Positions 10,358-20,825 of a DNA stretch of 64,000 nucleotides are shown one piece after another. This DNA is from Cephalotus follicularis (taxonomy: Eukaryota > Streptophyta > Magnoliopsida > Oxalidales > Cephalotaceae): the NCBI GenBank assembly GCA_001972305.1, contig BDDD01000043.1, forward strand, positions 545,717 to 609,716. Direction: 5' to 3'. Below the pieces are notes generated by a model. That model was given only the letters and a program-made list of their open reading frames with translations. It was not told where the DNA came from and did not search any database. The position numbers were made by a program, and so were the translations under genes. Within the stretch, counting starts at the first letter, position 1. Every line of letters begins with the position of its first letter.

Positions 10358-11184
10358 TTCACTCCCCTATTACAATCAAGATAAATGAAGTAGTGTTTTT
10401 ATCTAAACCTCTCACAGGTTGGATATTACAAGATAAAATTGCTCAAATAAAGTGAGAACAACAAAGGCTTAAAATGTAGGATAAAAGCTTTTAGATGAGC
10501 CTTTTTTATTTGAATGCTTGGAGTATGATTTCTTTGAATGATTTGATATCTCTTGTGTTGCTCTTCTATTTTTCTACAAAACATTCGTGTATATATATCA
10601 TCTTGCCTCATAGATCCGTTGGGAATGTATTGGGATTGATTCCATAATGGAATGTCCACTAAAACTCTGTCAGAAACTGTTCCAGCCGACCAAAGCATCG
10701 ACTGTCACCTTTAAAGCGCCGACGCTTATGTGACCGTTAGGGATTCCATATTTGAATTATCGTGTCAAAGCGCAGGCGTTCTTTCTTCAAGGGTCGACCG
10801 GCAGATCAAAGCGCTGACGCTTAGTCTTGGGCGTCGACGCTTAAGACAATTTTAATTGCAATTGGGTTCACTGGTTTAGACGGCAGACGCTTTGCACTAA
10901 GAGCAGACGCTTAGTACCCAAAGCGCAGACGCTTGAATCTGGGCGTCGACGGTTTGAGTGTTTCTTCCACTTCTCCAAACGCTCCACCGGTAGACGCTTA
11001 GGCCCTTGTCTCGACTGCCTCTTAAAGCGCTAACGCTTTAACCTTGGGCGTCGACGGTCTGACCTGTATCTGCAGAATTCTTGTGCTGTTTTGCTCACTT
11101 CATGGTTTTCTTGCACATCAAGAAACTTTGTTAAACACAAATATGTCATCATCAAAACTTAGGATTGAGACATAAATGTCAACA
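10355..11184 (-). mobile_element. SIRE-like 5' LTR of C3, truncated at its 3' end
   Basis: On the minus strand it begins TGTTGACATTTATGTCTCAATCC, shared with the LTR starts at 15148 and 17475. It contains a GTCGAC-type array (about 10690-11060), a TATA box (10591-10598) and the AGGGGAGTGAACCC block, then joins integrase sequence at about 10355. The palindrome, the remaining U5, the primer binding site and gag are missing. Confidence 0.85.
10690..11060 (-). repeat. GTCGAC-type motif array in C3 LTR U3
   Basis: More than a dozen copies of forms such as AAAGCGCCGACGCTTA, GGGCGTCGACGCTTA and AAAGCGCAGACGCTTG. The array ends about 90 bp upstream of the TATA box. Confidence 0.85.
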
Positions 11185-11267
11185 CTAACAATCTTGACAG
11201 ATATGTTTCTACAAATATAGACAATTGATTGGGTTATTAAGAAAACGCTTTTCCCGTATATTAACGC

Positions 11268-11545
11268 CAAACCGTCGACGCTTTTAAACAAAGCGTCGAC
11301 ATTCACGCATCAAGCGTCGATGCTTGTGTCGACGCTTCCTTAAGCGTCAACACTTTTGTCGACTTATGGCGTTGTTTTATACACATAAGCGTCAACGCGT
11401 TTCTCAAAAGGGTCGATCGATTTACTGCGTTGGCCTCGATGCTTTTCTCAAAAGCGTCAACACATTAGCGCCTAAGCGTATCAACGCTTTAGCGCGTAAG
11501 CATCGAAGCTTTTCTCAAAACCGTCGACGCTTATGCATCTTGGTG
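11268..11545 (-). repeat. GTCGAC-type motif array in the C2 leader
   Basis: Dense copies such as AACCGTCGACGCTTTT, AAGCGTCGATGCTTG, GTGTCGACGCTTCC and AACCGTCGACGCTTAT. It lies between the C2 primer binding site and the border of the nested C3 fragment, so it is not part of the adjacent LTR. Reading frames across it on either strand are spurious. Confidence 0.75.
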
Positions 11546-11703
11546 CGATTTGCTGCAGTGCTATCGCATGTAACTGTCGAAGGTTTCGAGACTACAGGGA
11601 ATCGTAAAATTGTATCCCATGCTTCCGTCTTACGGATTAAACCTAAACAATTCAAGCATATCATCAACAAACATGTTTCTAACTATATATATGCATCAAA
11701 TTC

Positions 11704-11719
11704 GGCTTTGATACCATTT
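11704..11719 (-). promoter_or_regulatory. C2 primer binding site
   Basis: The minus strand reads ATGGTATCAAAGCC directly after the LTR end CCAACA. This matches, with one difference, the TGGTATCAGAGC complement of plant initiator tRNA-Met used by most copia elements. Confidence 0.8.
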
Positions 11720-13537
11720 TGTTGGAACCTTATGGCGATTAAACAATAAAATATCTAGATGTATAAAACCCTAATATATATATTGTGTTATCATCTCATG
11801 ATTATCAAACCATATGGTTCGTTTACGGGATCTTTTGAGCATACATATATAGTTAGATATAAATCAATAGGGAGGAGCATGCGGAATTACTCACATGAAT
11901 GGAGCGGCTTCTTTCTTCTTCCTATGTGTCTTCTTGCTTCCAAAAGCACAGCTACTTGTTGAACGTTTGAAAACGGTTCTAGCTTCCAAGTATACAAAGT
12001 CTCCAAGGTATCCACACCAAGCTTTAATCTCCAACACGTAAGCTTCACAAGCTATCAATACTTGATTGTATGAGAGAGAGAAAGAAAGAGGTGGCTAGGG
12101 TTTGAGAATAGAGCAAGTGTGTTTTATTTCCAAAAGTTCTTTTTGAGAATAGGGAGATGTGTTTTTATATTTGTTGCTAGACAAATCCTACTTAATCACA
12201 ACCTCCTAATTCAACAAGCCCTCTTTAAAAGGAATTCATTTCCTTTCAAACTTCTTTCTTTCCTTAATAAAATTAATCTCATTAATTATATTTTTAATCT
12301 CATTAATTTTATATATATATATACTTATTTATTTATTTATTTATTTAATCTCATTAAATATAATTAGAAAACAATATCCCAATTATTTTTCGCTCATTAC
12401 GAGTTAGAAATATTAGCCCGTATTGTGTGTGACCCTATAGGTTCACTGTTACCCTGGCCGTAGGATTAAATCGTGACGCTCACAATTTATCCAATTAAAT
12501 ATTTATTATCTCATAAAAATATTCTCTTGGACATTTCAAATTAAAACTCTTTGAATTTTTTTCTTCCAAGATTAATTTATCAATTTAATCTCGGGCATCC
12601 TACTGGTCGACATCGACATCTAACAATGCATAACGACCCCCAGGTAATATGAATACTTTGTGAACCACTATTTACAGGTACATGCACGTATAGTCCCTCC
12701 ATTGACAATGCTCTAATTAAATCTAAGGAACGGATTATGTCAGACCCCAATAATTTAATCGTTACCTCTTGACTATCTTTTATTAGCCTAAATAATATTA
12801 GAGGTGCCCCTATAATATTCAACCAATGATATCACACTCTTGATATCGTGGCTAGCCTGGCTAGGCGTTTAATCGCTAACGAAAATCATCCTAAGCATAA
12901 TCTTCTTTTACTAGAAGCAATGGATTCATTGTTGCCAGTTCACATACCTTAATACATAAGCGTACTATGTCCAACTAATGCCTATATACACTTTATAGAA
13001 TATTTATATAAGCATCATCAAAACACAACACCCTATGCACAAGACATCCAGTGACGGCTCATGTCCAAGGACCACATGTACTGCTGTAAAACTAGAATTT
13101 TGTCTGACATGTAAGTAAAACTCCATACAGATGTTCTATCAACAGTCACCTTCAGTGAACTCGTTAAACGAGCACCCACGTAGTTGTCATAGCATCATCC
13201 ATGCGACTGAGTGTGAGATCAGTCACCCTCTGCTTACCGATCTGACAGTACGTGCTGGTCTATCCGGATTGATCATGCACTGAGTGTCAATCCTATGACT
13301 AGGAAAATTCGAAATAAAGTATACCGAGATTCCAACTCTCACATCATGATCTCATCATGAACTTTGTTCTCTAACTTTATTCCAGGACATTCATTTATAA
13401 TTAATTAAGCATGTATTAATGAAACGAACTCATAGCCATTGATAAAGCATAAACATCTTTATTGAATTTATAAATCGTTTATACAAGATAAAGTAAATAC
13501 AAGCTCGACACTGGCTCGCAACACTTCATCTCTAACA
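11720..13537 (-). mobile_element. 5' LTR of copia element C2 (1818 bp)
   Basis: On the minus strand it runs from TGTTAGAGATG to GGTTCCAACA and is followed by the primer binding site. The part 12340-13537 matches the partial LTR at 713-2080. AT-rich simple sequence lies at 12300-12350. The outer border falls exactly inside a coding sequence (the C1 aORF), and the bases after it (TTCCG, 13538-13542) would be one half of the target duplication; the other half is lost with the truncated 3' LTR. Confidence 0.88.
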
Positions 13538-14596
13538 TTCCGAAGCATATTTCGGACGAAAAATCTTAGTAGGTAAAACCCTAGACTTCAACTATAAATA
13601 AGGGTTTTCCTATTGTAGAGTGGTTAAATGCCCAAGAACTAGGACCCCTATTCAAAATTAATCTTCCTCATTATCCTGATTTAATGAAGAAATTTTATGT
13701 TAATATTCTTCCTAGTTCAGAGGTGGATTTATTTACTAGGGTAAAGAATAGGAACAATGAGTTAAGCTTTACTACTCTAGCTTCCATTTTGGAAATTTCC
13801 TATGCTGGCACTAGGGCTTGGTGCCAAAGATATTGGGCAGTAGATGGAGTGTTCAATAAGGAAGAATGTGTGTGCTTGCTATTCGGACAAAACACACAAG
13901 TATTGCAAAAAATGTACTCTAGGAATCTTAGTCTTCATCATAGATTCTTGCATCGTGCGATAGCAACCCATGTCCTGCCATAAGCTTTGGCGAAGTGACT
14001 CATATGGAGGCATTTACAATGTTCCATGTCATTACTGGTCAATGGATTTGTGCGCCAAAGCTTATCTTAAATCATATGCAAGCGATTCATGCTAGGTTGC
14101 CATATTGCCATATAGCAACATAATAACCAAGATTCTTATGCATTTTGATGTGGACTTGAATGGGGAAGTGCACCATGCACTTCAAAGTGCTGACAAGCTA
14201 GGAAAAAGGACCCTAGGAAGGATCGGGTTCAAGAAACACAAGAGGCTTTGGGCATGGGTTCCCAAAAATGAAGATTCGGATAGAGTTAGTAGTGAAGAAG
14301 AAGAAGGAGGAGAAGAAGAAGAAATAGCTCCACAAGTTAACCCCGCTCCAAGTGTTAACCTTCCTAATAGCCAGTTTGATCAAATTATGCAAGCTATTAG
14401 AGGCTTAGAAATGGGTATTCAAAGGATTGAGGGAAGGCAAAAGAGGATTGAAAGAAATCTCGTTGAAAAGGGACTCATTGAAGACGAGGGCATCACATCT
14501 TCCTCGAGCCAAGAAGATCAAGCAAATCAAGGAGAAGAGGAAGAAAGCACCGATAATGATGGAGATAATGATGCGGATGACCATATGGATGTCTAA
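13538..14596 (+). pseudogene. C1 additional ORF (SIRE-like aORF), interrupted by C2
   Basis: The reading starts directly at the C2 border with SEAYFGRKILVGKTLDFNY, matching EAYFNRKILVGKVLDFY of the minus-strand copy, so the N-terminus lies beyond the insertion. It continues GFPIVEWLNAQELGP, HYPDLMKKFYVNIL and HRFLHRAIATHVLP, breaks frame at about 13980, and resumes as NIITKILMHFDVDLNGEVHH, SADKLGKRTLGRIG, LWAWVPKNED and a long acidic tail (glutamate runs, then a coiled-coil-like QIMQAIRGLEMGIQRIEGRQ). It ends about 550 bp before the 3' LTR. The central and C-terminal thirds are better preserved than in the other copy. The function is unknown. Confidence 0.78.
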
Positions 14597-15147
14597 GTTT
14601 TAGCATTACATGTCATCATTCATTTTGCATCTTGTTATGTTTTGAAATTCAAAGACTTTGATGTTTTGTATAATAACTTACTATGCTTTGTAACTTTGGA
14701 AAACATTAGATGATGTGTTTGGATGATGTGTATGGAAACGTTGAATGTGTTTCTTTGAAACATTTGATGATATATATGATAAATTATTATGATTTTCTAT
14801 TACAATAATGATATGAGTGTTTCGCACTTGTTATTTGATATATTTACTCTTACCTTTTTGATGTTATGCAAAAAATGGGGGAGAATAGTAACTAAGTTGA
14901 AAAACGATACATAACCTTTGTCATACTAAGGGGAACTATGCAAAGTAACCATTATCATATTAAGGGGGAGTATATTTGACTAAGGGGGAGTATACATCTC
15001 AATTTACTTGAGTTAATATTTCATTTATGTTCTTCAACGAATGCACATATCGTTATAATTTTAACTTATGAATTGTTATACTTTGTTTTGTTTTTAACCT
15101 ATATCCATAGTGTAGCAAATTTTTGTCATCATAAAAAATGGGGAGAT
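14597..15147 (+). promoter_or_regulatory. C1 3' untranslated region with repeated purine tracts
   Basis: AAATGGGGGAGAATAG (14876), TAAGGGGGAGTATA (about 14960 and 14980) and AAAATGGGGAGAT (15136-15147) are polypurine-tract-like. The last one touches the LTR start TGTTGACA and is the likely functional primer. No gene is seen here. Confidence 0.7.
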
Positions 15148-16325
15148 TGTTGACATTTTTGTCTCAATCTGAATTTTGATGATAACATATTTTCATCTGA
15201 CATCGTTTCTTTTTGTGTAAGAATAGTTGACTTCGCAAAACAAAACAAAGTTGTAAAAATAGGGCAAAGCGTCGACGGTCTGTAGGCAACTGTCAGCGCT
15301 TAAGAGGCAAACTGACGATGTTTTTGCTCAAAGCATCAGCGGTCCAGTACAGAAGGAATTGAGCCTTTAACTAAATATGTAAAGCGTTGCCGGTATGAAA
15401 GAACCGTCAGCGCTTAGCAAACCGACGAAAGGAATACCACAAAGCACAAACAGTTGAACATTCAAAGTGAAAATAAAAATTTCTCAAAGCTTCGACAGTC
15501 ACAAGAAACCGTTAGTGCTTAGGACCAGGGCGCCAGCGCTTAAGGAGAGTATATGAGCAGTTAATTCCAAAGACAAATAAAATCATTTGAGGGACTTAAA
15601 GCGGCGACGCTCTGAAGAAACCGTCAGCGCTTTCAACCAAACTGTCGACATCAAACTCAAAGCTTCAGCAGTTTAAGCAGGGAATTTCAAATTCAAATGT
15701 ATAACGGTCACTTAAGCGTCGACGCTTAGAACAACATTGTCGATGCTTTGCTTGCGGGAAGCAATCAATGAACCAGCTTTTCAACGCCGTTTTTAAGATG
15801 ACAACTCCCAAGGCAACTCCAACGGCTCTATAACCTCTACAACGGCTACAAACTGAAGTAAACTATAACTAGAGGCCAAAAACAATATCAAAGAACAACA
15901 ACAACAACAAGAATCACAATCAAAATCAGCTCAAAGCCTATTTCAAGAATTTCTTTATCATTAGAAAGCATTATTCTCTGATTTTGTGAGCATATTTCTA
16001 AGTTGTCTTTTGAGAGATTACTAAGCTATATTCAATATTTGAGAGATTATATCAAAAACAAATTCATCATTGTAATCCTTTGATTGTAAAAGGGGAGTGA
16101 ACCCAAAATTTTAAGTGATTGAGGTCAATCACTGAGAATTGTAAATGTGCGCCGAATAGCTCCTGAAAACATATTTAGAAGATAGTGGAAACTCAAGGAT
16201 GTTCTTGAAAAAAATGGATGTAGGCAAGAGTTTGGCCGAACCACTATAAAACCGTGTTTGCACTCTCTTTCCCTCTCTTTACTTATATATTTTTATTGAT
16301 TGTTTGTTTTTAATTTTTATAGCAT
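15148..16325 (+). mobile_element. SIRE-like 3' LTR of C1 (3' end truncated)
   Basis: Begins TGTTGACATTTTTGTCTC directly after a polypurine tract. It has the motif array (15262-15760), a degenerate TATA position (about 15862), a CAA-rich start of transcript (15895-15915), the block AGGGGAGTGAACCC and the palindrome GTGATTGA-GG-TCAATCAC (16115-16132). Near 16320 it meets the 3' end of the inverted LTR. Confidence 0.85.
15262..15760 (+). repeat. GTCGAC-type motif array in C1 3' LTR
   Basis: Forms such as AAAGCGTCGACGGTC, CTGTCAGCGCTTAAG, AAAGCGGCGACGCTC and TTAAGCGTCGACGCTTAG are spread over 500 bp and end about 100 bp upstream of the TATA position. Confidence 0.85.
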
Positions 16326-16329
16326 AATC

Positions 16330-17475
16330 TGATAATCCAAAAAAGTTCGGGAGGGGGGGTGAATTGTAGTATTAAAAATCTTATTGAACTTTTCCAGAAA
16401 AAAACAAATTAAAGGATGAAAATAAAATAGATAAACAAACAGGAGTAAAGAGAGAGAGTTAGAGAATGCAAAAACATGATTTTTATAGTGGTTCGGCTAA
16501 TCTCTTGCCTATGTTCACTTTTCCCAAGGACCTCCTTGAGATTTCACTAATCTCCGAATATATTTGCAGGAGCTATTCGGTGCACCTTTACATTTCTTTG
16601 TGATTGACCTCAATCGCTTACAACTTTTGGGTTCACTCCTTAGGGTTTACTCCCCTATTGCAATCGAAGATTACAAGGATGATTTTGTGTTTGAAGATAA
16701 CCTCTCAAAGGTTGGATTTAACTAAGTAAACTCTCAAATGATAATACTCAAGTATGATTACAAATTGATGATAATGTACTTGAAATAAGCTTTGATATAG
16801 ATTTGAAAGTTGTAGATTGCTCTTGATGTTCTTCTTCTTGTTTGATCTTGTTTTTGGCTTCTATTTATATTTTTCATCAGTTTGTAGCCGTTGGTGAAGT
16901 AATAGACCAGTTGGAGATGCCTTGGGACTTTTCGTTTTAAAGACGGCGTTGAAAAATGTAATCCGTGATTGTTTCTAGTGCGCAAAGTGTCGACGATGTT
17001 GCTCTAAGTGTCGCCGCTTATGTGACCGTTGTACATTTGAATTTGAAATTGCCTGTTTAAAGCGTTGAAGCTTTGAAATTGTTGTCTACGGTTTGGCACA
17101 AAGCGCTGACGGTTTCTTCAGAGCGTTGCCACTTTGTGTCAATCAAAGGACCTTAAAAGTTTCTGTGCTAGACCGCTGATACACTGTCCTTAAGTGCTAA
17201 CGCCTTGGCTTTAAGCGTTGACGCTTTACTCTGATCATCGACGCTTTAAGAAATTTTTCCTTAGCTTAAAGCTCTTCAACTGTTGACGCTTTGCACACAA
17301 CCTCCGTAGGTTTCTTTAAGCGCTGACGGTTTTAATCAGACCGTTGACGCTTTGCCCTGTTTCTGCAATTCCTTGTTTTGCTTTGCGATGTTTTATATTT
17401 TCTTGTACAAAAAGAAACGATGTTAGATGCAAATATGTTATCATCAAAATTTGGATTGAGACATAAATGTCAACA
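16330..17475 (-). mobile_element. Inverted SIRE-like LTR
   Basis: On the minus strand it starts TGTTGACATTTATGTCTC at 17475, has a motif array (16985-17360), a TATA box (16862-16869, TATAAATA on the minus strand), a variant of the palindrome (16600-16617) and ends near a TTCACCCCCCCTCCCGAAC stretch at about 16340. It lies tail to tail with the LTR at 15148 and inserted into, or was joined to, a gypsy gag at 17476. Confidence 0.85.
16985..17360 (-). repeat. GTCGAC-type motif array in inverted LTR
   Basis: Diverged copies such as AAGTGTCGACGATG, TTAAGCGTTGACGCTTTA and AGACCGTTGACGCTTTG; many CG dinucleotides have become TG. It ends about 115 bp from the TATA box. Confidence 0.78.
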
Positions 17476-18447
17476 GACCTTACTGTCCTCCTAGCTACCT
17501 TAGTAAGGTGTTCTAGGTTCTTGATTCCAAGATTTTCCAAGAACACCCTGTACTCATCAGACATACCTTGAAAATAAGTGTCGACCACATTCTCTTCATT
17601 CATATTTTCCTAACATTCCATGACTTGGTCCTTGAAGGGTTCCACATAAGCATCCAACTCCTTATTGTTCAGTTAGGTGATGCGCCCATCATTACCCGAG
17701 TCTGGGTATGTAAAAACTTACCATAGAACATGGCCACCATATCGTCCCAAGTTGACATCAATCCTGTGGGTAGGTTAGAATACCAAATATCTGCCCTATC
17801 ACTGAGCGACTTTGGAAATTCACAGAGGCGCAACGTCAGATCTGACCCATGCACCCCTAAAGCATTGACAAAATAAACTATGTGCTCTCTGACACTTCCT
17901 TTCTTTCCATTAAACATAAAAAAATTTGAAACTTTATAATCTACTTGATAGGACATACTTACCAAGTGAGTTGGATAAGGCAGCTTCATATCAATGTCAG
18001 CCAATAAAGGGTAATCATGTTTCTTGTGCATTAGTTGCTGCAACTTGTCCCTCATCACATAAGGTGCTTGACCCTTCTCAAATCCCGATTGTGGATTGGA
18101 AGCATGCATATGTTGTGGTGTTTGCAATGGCGCTTGAATGGGTGGTTACTCAATAGGAAGCGTATCCTGCTATCCTCCTGGCATCCCTGTAGTGGCAGGT
18201 GGCGTTTGAATGGGTTGGCAAAACTATGTCATAAAGGCTTGCTATTGTTGGATACTAAGGTGATGTTATTACATTTGTTGTTGTTGTTGTAGGTTGGTAA
18301 GAATGGTGTTTTGGGTGGCTTGGATGGCCTCAATGATAGGTTGGACGGCTGCGACCAACCCACCCTCCCGGATATTGTTTCCAGGCGGAACTTGGCTCGG
18401 TTAGTGTTGCTCAAGCTCATTGTCTCTTTTTTGACTGGTGGATGCAT
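17476..18447 (-). pseudogene. Gypsy gag relic (G1)
   Basis: The minus strand encodes, with breaks, VDYKVSNFFMFNGKKGS, VYFVNALGVHG, LRLCEFPKSLSDRADIWY, WDDMVAMFYGKF and, in another frame, the continuation NVVDTYFQGMSDEYR. This is the retrotransposon gag domain of plant Ty3/gypsy elements. It begins downstream of a primer binding site at 18480-18496 and is cut off at 17476 by the inverted SIRE-like LTR. Protease and pol are absent. Frame breaks occur near 17660 and 18130. Confidence 0.8.
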
Positions 18448-18479
18448 TCCTTGTTATAGAAATCTTGTATAACTACCTC

Positions 18480-18496
18480 CCAGTGAAGTCACCAAA
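18480..18496 (-). promoter_or_regulatory. G1 primer binding site
   Basis: The minus strand reads TTTGGTGACTTCACTGGGA immediately after an LTR end CCCTAAAACA, the usual form in one group of plant gypsy elements. Confidence 0.65.
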
Positions 18497-19640
18497 TGTT
18501 TTAGGGTGTGTTTTCGAAAAAAGGTTGGCATTAAGAATAGGTAGTTAAGTACAAAATCAACAACAACAAAGATGATTGTTGAGAAAAGATGATTGTTGAG
18601 AAAAGTTGAGGGAAAAAGAGAAGTATTTACTTAGAGGTTTCATAGAGTTTGGAACAAAGATCACAAGTGTTGTATTTCTGTCTCGGTCAGTTGGAAGTCC
18701 TTCTCCTTGTAACCCTGGAGGTTTCTATTTATAGAGTTTTATCTTTATTTCAGTTACATAAAAATTATCCTAAAAAGGAATAAAATCCTTATCAAGATTA
18801 GTCAACCAGGATCCTATTCATTTATGGAAGTAGAATCTTGAATATTCGGAAACACTTATCAACACTTAATTCGTGATCAAACTCAATCTCTAGAAAATAG
18901 GCCCACGTGATTTATCATTTGAAATCAAAGAGGGAAATAAACCATGATGCAGAGTCAGTTCACTCTTTTAGCCACGAATCTAAAACCCTCAACATGCATC
19001 CTTGAATCAGTTAAGCAAGAAGGGCATTTATGGCCGCCTCAAACACTTAACCTTGACTCAGCCTTCAGAACTCTGTTCAAGTTACAAAGGTAAAAGACCA
19101 AGGTGCATGAATGATAATTCATGGCTAGTTGACTCCATTCTTTGTGGAATGAGTTTGACAAGGCGAATGGGACGTCTCCCATGGCCTAAAGCATTGTAAA
19201 AGAAAGTGTAGAACTACTGTAGATATGACAAGGCACTTTGTACCCTTATTGTGTAATCTTGAACGCTTAAAAGGACCATGCTGACCTCATGTAGTCAAAT
19301 CGAATCTGGTACTGACGCCCCTCATAGCGGGAATCTACCTTCCAGGAGAATTTGGGAATAACGTCTCTCTCAAGGCAAGAATCTACCTTCCAAGAGATAA
19401 GTGTGAAGTTGATATCCACAAGGTTCGTCAGAGCACCCTTGCACCAATATTTCATGGCCCATGTACAGAGGCACATGATGAAGTAATCTTCAGGAGATCT
19501 AGAATATATATTAACCGATCTCTCAGACTAATGTATCGCTTTTATGATATTTCGATACAATGCTATGATGATTTTCTATATATAAACAGAATATATAAGT
19601 GTTTGATTACCAAATGGTTAAATTCTCCATTGATAACACT
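18497..19640 (-). mobile_element. G1 5' LTR (outer border uncertain)
   Basis: Its inner end is fixed by the primer binding site. A TATA box on the minus strand (TATAAATA, 18726-18733) lies 230 bp from that end, as expected for an LTR. I could not find the other border; it is before the diverged LTR that starts near 19640. The short reading frames here carry no recognisable protein. Confidence 0.5.
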
Positions 19641-20749
19641 ATACTGACTTTGACTAAACACGTCGACGCCTTCTTGATATGAAGTCGACATGCTGGAAAT
19701 GTTTAAATTGTCTAAGAGTACCAAGCAAGAACAAGTCAATGTCTAAGAAAATGAAGATGATGTTCAAAGTTTCAAAACATAATTCAAGTCAACCATTAAA
19801 GACCAAGTCAACATCTAAATGAAGAAGTTTACATAACATGTGCACAAATCTTGGCAGAAGTTCAAAATCTTCAAGTCAATGTCTTATCCATTTTAAGTTG
19901 ACACGTTGGGGATTCAAGATGATTAAATCGACGTAGTATGATGAACAAGTCCATGTGTGGGGATTTTAATTGATTAATTCGAGCTTATTTTGAAGACAAG
20001 TCGATGTTTGGTGCCAGTTTAGAAACAAGTCGATGTGTTAGTAAAAGAAGTCAACATCTTAGCATGCAGAAAATAGCCAACGACTAGTCGACTATGTGCT
20101 ACAATCATGGGATCTTCAATTCAATGCTCCAATGGCTACAAATCATTAAGAAAGTATAAATAAAGGCTTTACAACAATTTCAAAAAGCAATAAGACAAGA
20201 GATTACAACAATCTAAGCCTACATTTAATCAAAATCATCAAGAATTATCAAAGAGGTATTATACACTAAAAAACTTACATTTTGATAATCTATAAGTGAG
20301 TGTTTAAGAGCTCTTCGTTTGTGCTAAATCTGACCTATTGTGATGTTTTTCAATTGCAATCAAAACATTCAAATTCTCCATTTTTGTAATTAAGGGGAGT
20401 AAACTCTTACTAGGCTTTGAGTGAAGAAGCCTAGTGGTTGATGCCAATCACTGAATTTGTAAGGTGTTACGATTTGTACCTATAAACCAAATCGAGGTTG
20501 TATTCAGGTGAATACTAATGAAAACTCAAGGAAGTATTGGGAAAAGTGGACGTAGGTAAGAGTTAAACTGAACCACTCTAAAAATGATTTTGCATCCCTC
20601 TCATACTCTTTCTTTACTTTCAGTAATTTGATTGGTGGATTGTACATTGGTTGGTTATTTGATTTGATCATTATAAACTTGTTTGTTTATTGCTTTCATC
20701 TTAGCTAATTATTTTTTGTGAAAACAAAAAACTTCTGGGGGTCGGCAAC
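19640..20749 (+). mobile_element. Diverged SIRE-like LTR (possibly solo)
   Basis: It has the same order of landmarks as the other SIRE-like LTRs: GTCGAC/GTCAAC motifs (19658-20095), TATAAATA (20155-20162), AAGGGGAGTAAACTC, a variant hairpin GTGGTTGATGCCAATCAC (20434-20451), CGTAGGTAAGAGTT, AACCACTCTAAAAATG and an end CTTCTGGGGGTCGGCAACA. No primer binding site follows it. Sequence identity to the other copies is low, so it is an older subfamily. Its 5' border is not resolved. Confidence 0.65.
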
Positions 20750-20825
20750 ATGATGGGATAGCTGAAATGGCCTAACCAACTCCCATTCTTTATGTTCCTC
20801 AAATAGGTAATATGTAGAGAGATAT

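Noticed and set aside
11324..11749. 141-codon frame on the plus strand rich in Arg and Lys
   Set aside because: It is the translation of the GTCGAC-type array and C2 leader and runs into the complement of the primer binding site.
13590..13604. TATA-like sequence CTATAAATAAGG just before the C1 aORF
   Set aside because: Comparison with the sister copy at 7320-7345 shows that it is aORF coding sequence (around LDFNYK and GFPIVEW), not a promoter.
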